From contig NC_088316.1 of assembly GCF_910592395.1 (NCBI RefSeq), forward strand, positions 7,814,001 to 7,878,000: a stretch of DNA of 64,000 nt, written 5' to 3'. Source of the stretch: Lineus longissimus. Lineage: Eukaryota > Nemertea > Pilidiophora > Heteronemertea > Lineidae. The position numbers and the translations under genes were made by a program. The stretch's first letter is position 1, and the number at the start of each line of letters is the position of its first letter. Positions 32,517-45,058 of this stretch are shown here, piece by piece. The notes under the pieces are model-generated. The model did no database searches, was not told where the DNA came from, and saw only the letters and a program-made list of their open reading frames with translations.

Positions 32517-32901
32517 TCTTAGTAATAGGAATTACTCCACAGAAAAGAGACCCACTTCTTCCTGTGAGGTCATCAAAAAATGTATTTTCATGATTTTAAA
32601 TCGATGTCCATTACTCAAGCCATGGATCCTGATATGCTCCAAGGGATGGACAAGATGAATGCATGCATGTACATTTGTTGTCTTGTTGGCTTATTGTTGG
32701 CTGAATGTCACAGTTAGGCCCATCTTCTCATTGCATTTACATGCCCCTTAGAAAAAAATTAGTGCAATTCAGGTTCTCCCAAGATTGGGTCTATTGTTTT
32801 GTGAGCCTAATCCCTGAACAGATAATCGAGCATCAGTGGGGTATCAGCTCTCGGACAATCAATGGACTGCGCATGATATGACCAACACTGGTCAAACTAA
32901 T

Positions 32902-33803
32902 GGTGTGTTCACACTGGATGCAAATTGATACCGAATTCCGTTGAGCGCTCTCCGGAATACGAATTGGTTAATCCAGTTTCAGAACGGTCGCGTCACACTG
33001 GCCCGAATACGCATTCAAATCGGTTTAAAACGCGCCACACTCAATGCATACTAACGACGTGCCATCTATTATTATTATTATTATTATTTATTAACCTCCC
33101 ATATGGGAGAATAAAATTTACAAGTACAAAACATATAAGTATATAATATCACAGTATCACACAGTCATTATTAACATGTTAAAATCGCGTAAGGTGCTTG
33201 ACCATTTCCATCTCCCGGCCATGCCTATTGCCAAAGTTCAGGTCAAAGAGGAGTGTCCTCAGCGAGTCAACACCACCGTCGCTAAATGCGGAGAATCCCG
33301 GCCTCGCCCTCGAAAATGAGGCCAAAACCGGGGAAAACCCCGCCGCAAAGATGTTGCTGACCAGCGTACCTTTGACCAACGAACCGGCGGCAACATACCT
33401 TGCCAGGAAATGGAAATGCAAGTCACATGCAAGGGAGTTGATTTTTCCCTATTCTATGGCAAAACGAAAAACGATTTGAGTTAATGAGATCATTTAAATA
33501 CATCAGTTAACTAGTTCGGAGCACTAGTTCCCGCGGTCAAAGGTCACTTTCCATGCGCCGGGCGCATGCGCAGTGCGATCGAAAACCTTAATTCGTATCA
33601 AGCGCGTCACACTTGAAATCTCAATACGGTTTCGTTGATTCGGATTACCTGATTCGCATTCAATTCGGTTTAAGAACCGTGTTGGTTAAAGGGGATTGAG
33701 ATCGGTATGAACCGAATTGAGTGTGACGCCCCAATACGTATCAACATTTTAATTCGCGAATTCAATTCGTGTTAAAACCCCAGTGTGACCACGGCATCAA
33801 TAG
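32902..33803. mobile_element. Non-autonomous element with 'gttcacactgg' ends
   Basis: Left end 'ggtgtgttcacactgg' (about 32904) and right end 'ccccagtgtgaccacggc' (about 33780) are inverted versions of each other. Both flanks hold many 'aattcgtat', 'aatacg' and 'cggtttaa' words. The centre contains a later insertion beginning with an (ATT)n tract (33066-33091). ORFs at 33179-33479 on both strands overlap and show no domain. Superfamily undetermined; no clear target duplication. Confidence 0.45.
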
Positions 33804-33854
33804 TTATAAAGGTGTTATTTGTCAGTCAATTTTAAATTTTAAAAAACTGGTTGC

Positions 33855-33916
33855 TAGATACATTTAAATACATTTATATACATTTAGATACATTTAGATA
33901 CATTTAGATACATTTG
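33855..33916. repeat. 12-bp tandem repeat
   Basis: About five copies of 'tagatacattta' with small variants ('taaatacattta', 'tatatacattta'). Confidence 0.85.
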
Positions 33917-34248
33917 TAAGTGAACTCTCTAGTTTCCAAAAGCATCGCAAAAAAAATGATGTACTCTTTTTTTCTTTCGTGACCAGACGATCATCAACTG
34001 ATTTACTTATCTGAGGATTATAAGACAAGCTCTTGATAAGTCGTACCGCTCCAAAAGGCGTTTAGAACTGTACGAATGGTTTTATCTTCAAGGGGCTGTA
34101 AACGTAATGTTGCATGACTTCTTGGAATGAATAAAGACAAGTAAATTCTATTACTTAAACTTTAACTAGGCCTTCCGGTAGAAAGCTGAAAGCAATTGCA
34201 AGTCTTTCATACCACGCTTTGATATAAGATCATCATGATGTTGAATGT

Positions 34249-34800
34249 TCTCTCATCCTCAGTGTCCACGTTCCTCTCATTCTTTTGAAAATATTATAAG
34301 TTTTGGGGAAGAAACTAGGCAAACTTGCCGAAAGAAGGAGAGCAATGCAAATCTTTAGATCCAATCCTGGAAGGTGTGGGGGGGGGCAAATCAGCCATTC
34401 CCCAGAATGCTATTTAATAAATCTAGTAAATATCTTATGCCGCAGTTGAACTGCTCAACACATTACTGACCAATTGAATTCCTTAAATTCTTTCATCAGG
34501 CCGATCACCGGAAAAGAGAAGTGATATAATGAGGGGGAGGGGCAAATCAGCCATTCCCCAGAATGCTATTTAATAAATCCAGTAAAGACAATATCTAATG
34601 CTGCTGTTGAATGGTACAGTGCGTGGCTGAACAATTGAATTCCTTAAATTCTTTCATCATGCCGATCACCGTCAAAAGAGAAGTGATATAATGGTCATCA
34701 CGTAACGACACTAAGAATGTTCTCTTATCTTCAGTGTCCATATTCCTCTCATTCTTTTGACAATGTTATAAGTATTGGGGAAGAAACTTGACAAACTTGT
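34249..34800. repeat. Nested local duplications
   Basis: Two overlapping duplications are visible. The segment at 34383-34531 ('ggggcaaatcagccattccc' onward) recurs at 34540-34690. The segment at 34249-34326 ('gttctctcatcctcagtgtc' onward) recurs at 34719-34800. So an original A-B unit of about 300 bp has become A-B-B'-A'. Non-coding. Confidence 0.75.
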
Positions 34801-35995
34801 TCAAGAGGAATTGTCCCATGCATAATGCATCTGAAATTTATTAATTAGCTCAATTTCCATACATTTTATCCCAAATACTCAATCTCATCCCTTCCCATAC
34901 ACTAAACTGAGATAGTAAACACTACAAATATAATGGGAAACCATGTTTATTTCCTCAATAATGTGAATGAAAATACGTGTACTGCCTCAACAGTAATAAT
35001 GACGGCAGTACGCAGTGAAACCCTTGTACACAAAGGATTACCGGAATTACAATTTTAGTCCATCAAGTTTGTGTTTGAAAATGTGAAAAGGTTTCCGTGT
35101 CATCGTATCACATCGTTCCCTATTCTACTCTGTTCATGGATGGTCCGTAATGCTATTATTTAGTTTATGACACCCGGACGAACCGACAGAATCACAGACT
35201 GAACCGCTGTTCGTGTCCTGATAATAGTCCTGTTATAGTTCAGATTTTAGCGGTTCATGTTTTGATTTTCTTCGGTCCGTGTATCGCCTACATGAACATT
35301 CTATCAGTTCAGTTTGGTTCCTAATCAGCCGTTTCGCCAGTTTCTATCGTGTCGTGACTCTGATGAGTGGCACTGACCAGGGTCCGGTCGCGTCATTGTG
35401 CAACAGAATGACGGATGACGTTCACGGGAAAACTACAGGAGAAAAAGATGGGTGGCTGATTAAAAAACTTCTACACTGTCAGCCCTTTATCCTACTGATT
35501 TAAAAAAGATAATCCCCAAATTTCCCTGCTGTTATCTATCCAAAATGGCCCATCCGAAATGGCCAAAAAATCAAAAATAATTCTCTAGTCCAGCCAACCT
35601 GGCAGTCCCGGCTGCGCCGCCATCCAAACAAAATGGGAGGACACAACACGAACACAAATCAATGCATGTGTACATTGTTTCCAGCAAAATTGGAGTAAAC
35701 TCTCAAGACGAATTTTCCTAACAATAACAAATGAAGTTCAGAAACCGCAACATATTTTCTGTGGTGAATTCCACATAACACACAGGTACACTTCACTCAA
35801 AGACAAACTACCAAAAAAATGTACAGTGTACTCATCATAATCATAATGATAAGAAACAGGTGTTAATTGCATCTTGATTAGTTCCGTCCGTGGTGATCGG
35901 CTCTTCAGTCTCTGTCCGTAGATAACATACTAGAGTAAACAGCGCAAACTATGCACCTTGCATTTTTCGTTTCATTTAAAAACTAGCTATTCGAG
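34801..35995. other. Intronic stretch, no gene seen
   Basis: No recognisable exon or repeat boundary. A 74-codon ORF at 35279-35503 has no domain. The words 'gttcgtgtcctgataatag' and nearby 'gaaccgctg', 'cggttcatg' form weak inverted pairs. Confidence 0.35.
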
Positions 35996-37535
35996 TGGTG
36001 TCCATCCTTCATCCATCCGTCCGTGGACAAATTGGGCATTTTGTAACTAGAAGACCTAGGCACTTCCAATCTGGCTGTTGGGAATAACAGCCAAAGATAT
36101 GCTGCTGACATAAAACTCAGCGGGTCAACTTTGTTCACATTACCCCTAGGTCAGATGACCTCTGACACTGAATTTCGGTCTGGTCTGGTTCTTGCCTTGG
36201 CCACCAGGGGGCCAAAACTGAAAACATAAAAAATGTGACATCTTGCTTATTAGTTATTTGTTTGTGATAAATTTTCTATGGTAGGTACTCCTAGCAAGGC
36301 TACATCTGATATCATACGGGTTTTTGATTTGACCTACTTTTCAGGGTCACAAGTCAAATGGCGTATGCACGTTTCTTAACTCCTGGGGCTATGGGTGTGA
36401 AAATTTGTATACATGACCCCCTTGGTCAGATGACCTATGACAACAAATTTCGGTCTGATCTTATTCTTGACTTGGCCACCGGGGGCCGAAACTGAAAACA
36501 CAAAAAGTGCCATAAGTCATGAACTAATGACTGTATCATCTCCAAATATTTATCACAGGTACTTCCAATTAGGATACAGGACATAATATCTTGGGTTCAG
36601 ATTTGACCTATTTTTCAAGGTCACAGAGGTCAAATGGCGTAAATTGGCTGTTTGAGCATAACTGTAGCATGTTTCTTGACTGCTAGGGCTATGAGCTTGA
36701 AACTGTGTGTGTATGACCCCCTAGGTCAGGTGAAGTCTGACACCAAATTTCAGTTCGATCTGATTATCCACTTGGCCACTAGAGGGCCAAAACTGGAAAT
36801 GTAAAAAGTGTGATAATTCTCTAAATAATGATCCGTGTTCAATTATTTTTTTGTGGTAGACATCTAAACGTCTGACTTGCTGAGGACGAAATGCCAACAC
36901 ATTCATTGTAGGCCTAGGTCACACTTTTTCTATAACTTGGATTGCGAAACTTCCTACCCAAAACATAGTTACCTTTTTGGCTCACCTGTGAACCTTTACA
37001 ATGTCGCAGCGTCCGTTGTCCGTTGTTAGACATGGGTGGCTCGCTTCGTTACCGCTGAAGCTATTGAACTCCAACTTGGTACACATGTACCCCTTGCTGA
37101 CCGCTACTCAGAGACCAAATCGCGACCTCATATGATTCACGGTTTTGCCAAAAGTGAAAGTCAAATGTGAAAAAAAAGTAAAACGCTAATTACTGGTCCA
37201 AAAATGTTAGAAAAAACTAGTAGGTACTTCTAGCAACGCTACATCACATCCTCCTGGTTTTTGAGTTGACTTACTTTTCAAGGTAACAGAGGTCAAAGTC
37301 TGTCAGCAGCACTGCGGTTAGACAATGGCGGCATGTTTTGTAACCGCTTTAGCCAGAAATCTCAAATTTGGTACAAATGTACCCATGGTAACTGCTACTC
37401 AGACACTGAATTATGGCGTTATATGATTCACTGTTTGGCCACCAGGGGGCAAAATGTTAAAAGTGAAAATATGCAGCTGCTCCCTTATTACTGGTCCGAA
37501 AAAAATTTGGAAAAAATATGGTTGTACTTCTAGCA
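35996..37535 (+). repeat. Diverged (TCG)n-family repeats, two adjacent copies
   Basis: 35996-36900 and 36975-37535 contain the family's ordered blocks: 'gtccgtccgtgg' or 'gtccgttgtccgttg', 'acttggtacacatgtacccc', 'ttggccaccagggggcca', 'gatttgacctacttttca' and 'ggtcacagaggtcaaatgg'. The second begins 'ttggctcacctgtgaacc', a decayed form of the hairpin start. Much more diverged than copies 1-3. The second copy is interrupted by non-LTR sequence at about 37536. Confidence 0.7.
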
Positions 37536-38598
37536 GTGACTATGAGTAGTGCAACGATTGCCGATGACATTTTGTTAATCAATGTTTACATGCCTACTGA
37601 CAATGGGGGAAGGGAAAACCTTAGGGAGTTTAATAGAATCTTGCAGGAAATTTCGGCTATACTTGATGTCAGTATTGCTGTTGATGTCATCATAGGGGGT
37701 GATTTTAATACTGACTTTGATAGGCACGACTCGCAAAATACACGAGCTCTACAGGACTTTATTGCAAATGAGGGCTTGATTCTCGGTCTGACTCTCGAAT
37801 CTCGTGATGTTGAGTATACCTTTGAAAGTAAAGCTACGGGTGGACGATCACTATTAGATCATTTTATTGTTTCCGAAAGTGTATTTAACAAAATAAGTAG
37901 CTACAATGCGCTTCACAAAGGGTACAACACCTCAGATCACTTAAGTTTGCATTTGGGACTTCAAATGAATATGCAACATCTGGGCCCCAACGCTGACACA
38001 GTTGGCAATGAGCCCAAGCAAACCCAGCCATGGGATAAAGCTACCCCTGAGGATATTTCTAATCATGCACAAAACCTTAATCAGAAACTAAACCTCATAG
38101 ATATTCAGATTGATGCAATTCAGTGTCAAAATTACTTCTGTACTGATCACTTTCAGCAGATAGAGCAATTTCATGATGAAATAATCCTGGCGTGCATTGG
38201 TGCTAGTGAGGAAACAATTCCAATTATTAATAGTAATGGTAGAAAGCCTGGGAGAGCTGGGTGAAATGATGAAGTGAGTGAGACAAAAACAAGGGCCAAG
38301 GCAAGGGTTGGTAGCCAACATTCGCCGCCACACCAGAGCTCTCTACCATTTGGCTGTGAAACGAAACAAGAAAAATCAGGATAGGATTGCTGCGAACAAA
38401 TTAGCTGAGTCCTTAGGTAGTAACAGTAGTGATGAGTTCTGGAAAGAGATCAAAATTGTGAAAGGGAAAGGCACTGTACACCCTACTAGTATGGATAATG
38501 CGAAGGGAATGGAAGCAACTTGTGAACTCTTTGCTGAGAAATTTAAACGGTTGTACAATTCTGTATCGTTTGATATAAATGAGATGAATCCTTACTAA
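37536..38598 (+). pseudogene. Non-LTR retrotransposon, endonuclease fragment
   Basis: An open frame (37518-38264) contains APE-type endonuclease motifs: 'INVYMPTD', 'GGDFNTDF' and 'SLLDHFIVSE', with the terminal 'SDHLSL' at about 37937. Another frame (38278-38598) continues with the linker seen before the reverse transcriptase in such elements ('EFWKEIK', 'EKFKRLYNSV'). The reverse transcriptase itself is absent; similarity stops near 38598. The 5' end starts abruptly inside the diverged repeat. Clade not determined. Not functional. Confidence 0.8.
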
Positions 38599-39987
38599 AT
38601 TCGAGAAAAGTTGTGTGTTTGTGCGCTCATATCTCCCAGACCGAATGGCTGATCGGCCCCATATTTTGCATGTAGCATTTAACGGGTCCTGAAAATGTCC
38701 TTACGAAGCCCGATTTTTGAATTTCCAACTAACATCCGATATAACGCCACTTATTGGTTTTATCTAATGTTATTCAGCTTGCCCGCGCGGCGATTTTACC
38801 TTCGCGTCATGCGCGTCACGGGCGACGTCACTCCCGACACAGCCTGATCGCGTCACAGCTCCAATGTCAGGATGGGTCTGCTGACGTCATGACGTCACAA
38901 TGCGACGTCTCGAGCCCTGTCACTTCAGTCAAAAGCTTGTGCGCGTTCACACACAGCTTGGTGATCGATTTTTGTTCGGAATCAAATTGTGAAAAGAAGG
39001 TTTGTATTAAATGTATTGATTGATGGCGGCCACGAAATCTGAAATCTGAAGTTAATTCCTCTAGTGATCATTATTTGCACATATTTATCTGTATTAGTTG
39101 TCATTAATACCCTCTTTACACTGTATTTTCCGGCAAAGTGCCTCCCATGAAGAAACAGCGTCCTCCCACCCAAAAAGGCTGGAATTGGAAAGCAGCACCT
39201 ACTGGACAACTTTTCACAGCTACCCTCAGATTGATGGTGACCGCCTAAATGGTCATGTTTTGTATTTGTACTCGTGTCGATGTGACTCAATCCGGGCAAG
39301 GACTATCGAGGATTAATTGCCACTTATACCTGGTTTTTCAACTGTAGATTTGGGCCAGCATAAGTCCTTGGATACTGAAATTCAGAGGATCATGTCCGGA
39401 ACACTGAAAAAACAACAGAAACTAACAGATGAGACAAGAGTTTCGGACATTCGCTAATATCTGGCAAAGGCAAATTTCCTTTGCATTGCCCCAGAATTGA
39501 CACCTGATTGTGATTCGCAGGCAGAAGTGCCAAATCCAACGACACCAGTGAAAAACACTGTGTCCAAGTCACCATTGAAGACAAGGCAGGTTGCGAAATA
39601 TAAAAACTGTAAACAGCTCAAGCAAAGCATTAGTGATATGAGGAAGAAACATTTAGAAATTCCGGTTGACAAAATGATTGCCATCAGGAACTTAAGGATG
39701 AAACAAAATAATAAAGGAGCAATAAATACTTTAAATCAGAAAATCAAAAGAAAAAATGAACAGATTTCTCTAATTCCTCAACCCCCAACATGTTTATAGA
39801 TCAGCCGCCCTCCCTATTACTAATCCAACATAGCGCAGCAGGGTTTAAAACCTCCTTTGAGTTGAGAATATGGGTCATTGCTACTTTGTGTGATTATTAC
39901 ATAACCAGAGGTGTATAAACAAGCCTAATTCTAAACAATGCAGTCTGTGTCACCCTAGGTAGATGTTAATTACCAGTATATATGTTA
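38599..39987. other. Non-coding stretch with unexplained ORF
   Basis: 38770-38960 is CpG-rich and contains repeated 'gacgtca' words. At 39497-39799 an open frame encodes a Lys/Gln/Asn-rich, probably helical segment; the same frame can be followed upstream to about 39340 through one TAA near 39457, so this may be a broken exon of a mobile-element protein. No motif identifies it. Near 39900-39985 starts the repeat unit described at 40606. Confidence 0.35.
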
Positions 39988-40604
39988 GGCGCTATCGACC
40001 GATTTGCGCTATCGATTGATCGCACAGCGCCATCTATGGATCTGTCGTTTCTGCAAGCATCGGTCGATGGCTCAGCACGATCTATCGATGGGTTGTATAA
40101 TGGATACTGGGATTGGACAGGAGTGGGTGATGAGGGCCGTGCGTTGGTCTGCATGCGGGATGTGCTCGAGGGGCGGGGTAGGGGGGCCGGGTAGGCCGAA
40201 TGGTTTTTCCTTATTTGAATAGGTAGACAGTGGATGACAGTGGGTGCTGCATGCTATTCCTTTCTGACGACAGAGACATTTCTTTCTCTTGCAAACACTT
40301 GCATGCAGATTTGGTGAACTTCTTTTCTTGACACATTAACTGGGCTGCCAGGCGTAGTGAAATTTCTTTGGTGTAATCCCACTTCAAGTGCCGGTAGGCC
40401 AGATCAATACCTCCATCCATGGCCGTAGGGGGTAATGTTGGAGCCAAAATACTCATGCAATGTCAATACTCGTCAGGAGGGACATTCGTCGTTCGCACAG
40501 CGCCATCGATTGATGCTTGCACTTTCGATCGATGCCCACACTAATTACCAATCCGTAGAAAGCGCAGCGCTATCGCTTGATGGCGCAGATCCACTGATAG
40601 CGCA
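39988..40604. mobile_element. Miniature transposon with 'gcgctatc' ends, TA target
   Basis: Left end 'ggcgctatcgaccg' at 39988 and right end 'gatagcgca' at 40604 are inverted; TA flanks both sides (39986-39987 and 40605-40606). Internal words 'cacagcgccatc', 'atcgattgat' and 'gcgctatcg' recur in both orientations. No transposase. It is inserted in the TA-rich part of the repeat unit shared with 40606-40980 and 43646-44260. Confidence 0.7.
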
Positions 40605-40605
40605 T

Positions 40606-40980
40606 AACATATATACTATGCTTGATATATATATCATTGTTTAGTGTAGCTAAGACTATTCTGACTGGAAGCATGGTTGATTTTTGAAAATAGTGACTTT
40701 GATGAAAAAAAATTTTACAAATATTATAAAAGTTATTTTGTTCTTAGGACATTTTATATTTGGGATAATTTTGATAGAACTTTGACTTAACCTGATTATT
40801 AGGTCGATGACTACATGAATATATGAGCAGTTTTGGCAGTGAAATGTCTCATATTACAAAAAAAAGAGGATTTGTAAGCACTCTCTTTGCATAAATCTAC
40901 AAAATACATTGTATAGTATAAACAGGCTTCATCCTAAACAATGCGCTTTCTGTGTCACCCCAGGTAGAGATTAATTGGTA
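40606..40980. repeat. About 375-bp repeat unit (copy a)
   Basis: Starts in 'catatatactatgcttgata', continues 'tgtagctaagactattctga', 'ttataaaagttattttgttc', 'aagcactctctttgcataaa' and ends 'ggtagagattaattggta'. A second copy is at 43646-43686 plus 44032-44260, a third fragment at 46975-47370, and the final 90 bp of another just before 39985. Probably a former tandem array now broken up by transposons. Confidence 0.75.
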
Positions 40981-40983
40981 GTA

Positions 40984-43643
40984 TACTGTCTTCTCCCACT
41001 TAACCGAGCGCCAGGAAAATGGCTCGAAAATGACAAAGTCCAGAAACATGGCAGTCTGTAGTTTTTACCGGTGGGCTGCAAACATTCAATATGACAGCCA
41101 ATTATATTGATCAATGGTGATAGGAAGACAACCTTGTAAATGTTGTCAATTCAATAACGCCTGGTCGCGGTTAGGGCTAGTAATCCCTGCAGTCAGGGTG
41201 ATGATTATTGAAGTTACGTAAGTCCATGTAAATGGTTGACCAATCCAGAGTCTTTCAAATGAATTTATTTTATCTAATCGATTATGGAATCGTTTTCTTG
41301 TGGGGGAAATCCAATAAAGGGCACTTTCGTGTCAAATGTCATAATTGTTGTCTGCCATCTCGCTTTGACCACGTTCTTCTGGTAAGAGGCACGCAATGCG
41401 ATGGATTTTGTGGGTAGGCCTAGCAGGCACCCTGATGATTTTAACGTATGGAATGGAGCATGGAGTTGATGTTGACAGCCACAGTCTCAATCAGAAGATT
41501 GACCATATCGAGACATACCAATTGGAGCATGCTATAGGATTACGTCATGCTGAAACTGCTGCGACATCCTTTGCTAGACACCACCGCATAGCACCGCAGA
41601 CATTTAGACGTTGGTTAAGCACACATGATGACTTGTTTGCCCTCCGAGATAGATCAACTCAAGACCATAGAAGACGGAGGAGACAACGGCAACACGGCAC
41701 TGATGCACAAGGTAGTGTTTCTACAAGCATTATATTCCTCGCTAAATGAATTTCCTTCCTTGTTGGCCTATACCGACCGGAATAAGTCCGCTTCTGTGTC
41801 ATGGACGGAAGAATAAGTAGCATTATACATCAAAGCGACTGACCCTGACCATGCCTTTAACAATATCAGTATGATTGTTCCTGGGACCCTAGGACTAACA
41901 TTTCGTTCATACCTGTGGTTATCGCCAATCAATATTTCCAAAGATGTTAAACGTGTTAGCTTTTTTATTTCAGCATAGTGGCCCGAAATGGAAAAATAAT
42001 TTGAACACCTGGTTCCTTGAGCCCCGAAGATTTGGTTTCCCTGTTTCCGGTGAGGATATTAAAGGGCAAGCTGGAAGAGAATTTCGGCAGTGGTGGGCAG
42101 AGCTTCCGAACGAAACGGAGGCCGAAAGACAAGAACAGAGACCCCTGCGCTACCTTTTCCATGCATCTGCACATTGGCTTAGCAACTTTATGGAAAGGTG
42201 AGCTTTATTCCGCTGTTGCATGGGTCGGCCTTAACGTTCGGAATGGATTGTATTCGGTGAATTTTAACAATATGCAAATTCCATTTCAGGAAACAAATCA
42301 GCTATCGAAGGAAGACCAACGATTCAAGGGGGTTACCTGACAACGCCCAGGCTTTAGTTGCCGACTACCGGGGAGATTTTGCCGACCTCATCAGAGACGC
42401 TGATTTTGATGTCATCATGAACATGAATGAGACGTTCGTGTTGTTTGATATGGTGCCAAGATCAACAATGGAAGCGACTGGATCCCAGAATGTTGACATT
42501 AGATCATCCCAAGGCAACCCGAAACTTGGATGCAGGGTGACTCTGGTAGTTACGACAGATGGACGAAAAGGACGAGCCGAGCTATTTTTTAGGAAAATCA
42601 GAACTTCTATGACTAAAATTGTTGTAGGTTTGTCATGGATGCAACAAAAGCATTGTGCGTGTCTGACTGTTCAGAAAAGTAATGTAAATGTTCATACTTG
42701 TTGTTTGCTTTTCCAGGTAACTGGTAGTCCACAGGGTTGGGCACGACACCAATCGCTAATCGAGTGGTTGCAGGCCCTGATTGTGCCATTTGTAGCAGGG
42801 GCCACGTTCCTGTTACTTTTAGACAGGTATCCGGCGCATCGAAATCAGCAATTTCGTGATGCAATCACCTCAGAGAATGGGACAGACACTTTTATCCCAG
42901 GACGATGTACTTCGCTGCTGCAGCCCTTGGACTTAATCGTAAACAGGAGCTTCAAGTGTCACCTGAGGACAATTTGGAAAGTGTGGAAAATCGGCCACAC
43001 CGATGATCAAGGACATTGTGAGCGGATCACCAGGCGGGATATGGTCAGGATGATCAGCCTCGGCTGGGAAAGGGTCACACAACAGACGATTATGAAGGGT
43101 TGGAGAGCCAGTGGCCTAGTTCCTGAGAACGATGACGAAGTCAGGGTAGAGATAGTAAATGATGAGCTTGAGCAGTCTGTTGAGGGGATTGAGTTTTCGG
43201 AAGGAGAAGAGGATGATGATGTTATTGATGATGACGTGTAAATCCCGTTTGGATAATAAAATTGATTGGTAAATTGATAAGTAAATCTGTTCTTTAATTT
43301 ATTCGTTGACAGCAAGACTTCTTTATTGGGACATTCTGCAGACCCATGAAGCTGGCTTTATCATAGACCCTATATTATAAATTTCTGGTCAACCGACACT
43401 ATCGGCATACAATGAGGACGCTAGTTGTATTGTTTTCATTCATTCAGTACAGGACTACCCGATGTCAATGTTCATGTCTTTTATCCACTTACGTGGAAGG
43501 CATTGGCATTGCCCACGAAAAGGGAGTCAATTATCAGCTGTGGCTGTTCTTTCTAATGTTCGCCTGCCACCAGTAAAATCGGCCTATTCATTTGGACTTA
43601 GTCATTTTACGATTCAGCCGCGCTCGGTTAAATGAAGACAGTA
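40984..43643 (+). mobile_element. Tigger/pogo-like transposon, near full length (Tigger-2)
   Basis: Inverted termini 'tactgtcttc' at 40984 and 'gaagacagta' ending at 43643, with 'ttaaccgagcg' at the same distance inside both ends. TA duplications at 40982-40983 and 43644-43645, the target of Tc1/mariner and pogo elements. Length 2660 bp with a spliced transposase gene inside. Confidence 0.85.
41440..43241 (+). pseudogene. Tigger/pogo-like transposase, nearly intact but first catalytic Asp lost
   Basis: Proposed exons: about 41440-41709 (psq-type HTH, 'LRHAETAATSFARHHRIAP'), 41974-42198 (CENP-B-type HTH, 'YLFHASAHWLSNFME', donor 'ag|gtgagc'), 42291-42623 (acceptor 'atttcag') and 42717-43241 (acceptor 'tttccag'). 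The intron 42624-42716 is 93 bp and open. The DDE core reads 'MNMNETFVLFD' where pogo elements have N-x-D-E-T, so the first Asp is replaced by Asn; the second ('LLLLDRYPAH') and third ('CTSLLQPLD') are present. The tail is very acidic (Glu/Asp-rich, 43150-43241). The join of the first two exons is uncertain. As written the enzyme should be catalytically dead but could still bind DNA. Confidence 0.75.
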
Positions 43644-43645
43644 TA

Positions 43646-44260
43646 TACTATGCTTAATATATACATGTACTCTGTTTCCACACATATACTGTCTTCCTAT
43701 ACTGCTAATACAAAATAACCGTGTCCATACATTGGGTGGGGTAAGCAATAGGGTTCACCACATGCAGGGCGATATTTTCTTTGCCCACGTGATAAATGGG
43801 CATCATCCATTTGTTCCGTCTCAGTCAAGCCATGAATAAAGCCCAAACACGATTGTCTGGTAATACAACCCATTCAAGTGATTTGAAATCCCATCGACCA
43901 ATGGTAGTGGACAGCAAGTAGTGGGTATCTCTGGTCATAGGTCTGCGCCACGATCTGAGCCAATCAGTATGCGACGTATCGGGCCTCTTAAATATGGCGC
44001 CAAAAGACGGTATACGTGAGGAAGCAGAGTATATCATTGTTCAGTGTAGCTAGGACTACTCTGACTGGAAGCATGGTTGATTTTTGAAAAATGGTGACTT
44101 TGATGAACAGAAATTTTACAAAGATTATAAAAGTTATTTTGTTCTAAGGATACTTTATGTTTGGGTGAATTTTGTTTGACCTTTGAGAGACTGATTTTTA
44201 GGTCTGTGACAACATGAATATATGAGCAGTTTTTGCAGTGAACTGTCTCATCTTACAAAA
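43646..44260. repeat. About 375-bp repeat unit (copy b), split by a miniature element
   Basis: 43646-43686 and 44032-44260 match copy a ('tatatactatgcttaatata' and 'cattgttcagtgtagctagg' onward). The interruption is the miniature transposon 43687-44031. Confidence 0.75.
43687..44031. mobile_element. Miniature Tigger-like element, TA target
   Basis: Ends 'tactgtcttcct' and, inverted, 'tactctgcttcct'; TA at 43685-43686 and 44032-44033. The ends resemble those of Tigger-2 (40984-43643), which may have mobilised it. No coding sequence of note; a 70-codon minus-strand ORF spans it without a domain. Confidence 0.7.
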
Positions 44261-44261
44261 T

Positions 44262-44910
44262 GAAATGGCCAGGGCCATTGTGCTCACCTCCCTCACAGAC
44301 ACGTTATTGTTTTTTTATTGAAGCCACCTGTTGGCCAAACTAGTAAGCAAGCTGGACCAAAATTTAGTCTACAAGGTATTATAATATATGTACCAAATTC
44401 AAGTCAATAGCTCCAGTAGCTACCAAACGTGCCATCATCGACCAAATAATGCTATTTGACCTCTGTGACCTCGAAAACAAATTAGGTCAAATCAAAAAAC
44501 ATGTACCTATGATAAAACTTTGGTGATGATCGAGCCATTAGTTAGGGAAATAAAGCACTTTTTGTGTTTTCAGTTTGAGCCACCTGATGGCAATAACAGG
44601 AATTGAACTGGACTAAATTTTGGTCTCCCAGGTGTCATTACATAGGGGAACATATGTACCAAGTTTCAAGTCATACGACAAAAATTACCAATGATCAAGC
44701 AATTTCAGTGTTTTAGATTTTGGCCACCTAGGAATTGAACCGGACTGAAATTTCGTCATAAAATAGGGTTACCTGGTGGTAAAATCAGGAATTGAATCGG
44801 ATCCGTCTCCTAGGTATCATTACATAGGGGAACATGTACCAAGTTTCAAGTCGATAGCTCCAGCAGTTACAAAACGTGAATTGCTAACAGACGACGACGG
44901 ACGGACTCTT
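44262..44910 (-). repeat. Diverged (TCG)n-family repeat, minus strand
   Basis: Begins 'gaaatggccagggccattgt' followed by 'gctcacctc', the complement of the family's 3' end. It runs through 'tttgacctctgtgacctcga', 'accaagtttcaagtc' and ends around 'gctaacagacgacgacggac'. Shortened and diverged. Confidence 0.75.
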
Positions 44911-45058
44911 GTATTAGGGACACACTTGGAAGTGACAAATGCCGTCCTTAATAGAGTGGTGGCCTGATTACAGAGGTCATAATGAATAGAAATAGCCTAT
45001 TTAAAACTAAAATCAGTGTCAAGGAGGGTGTCCTGCTAAACGAGGACTTCGCTATTAA

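Noticed and set aside
33179-33479. ORFs of 80 and 93 codons on opposite strands
   Set aside because: They cover the same sequence inside a non-autonomous element with no domain on either strand; evidence is insufficient to call a gene.
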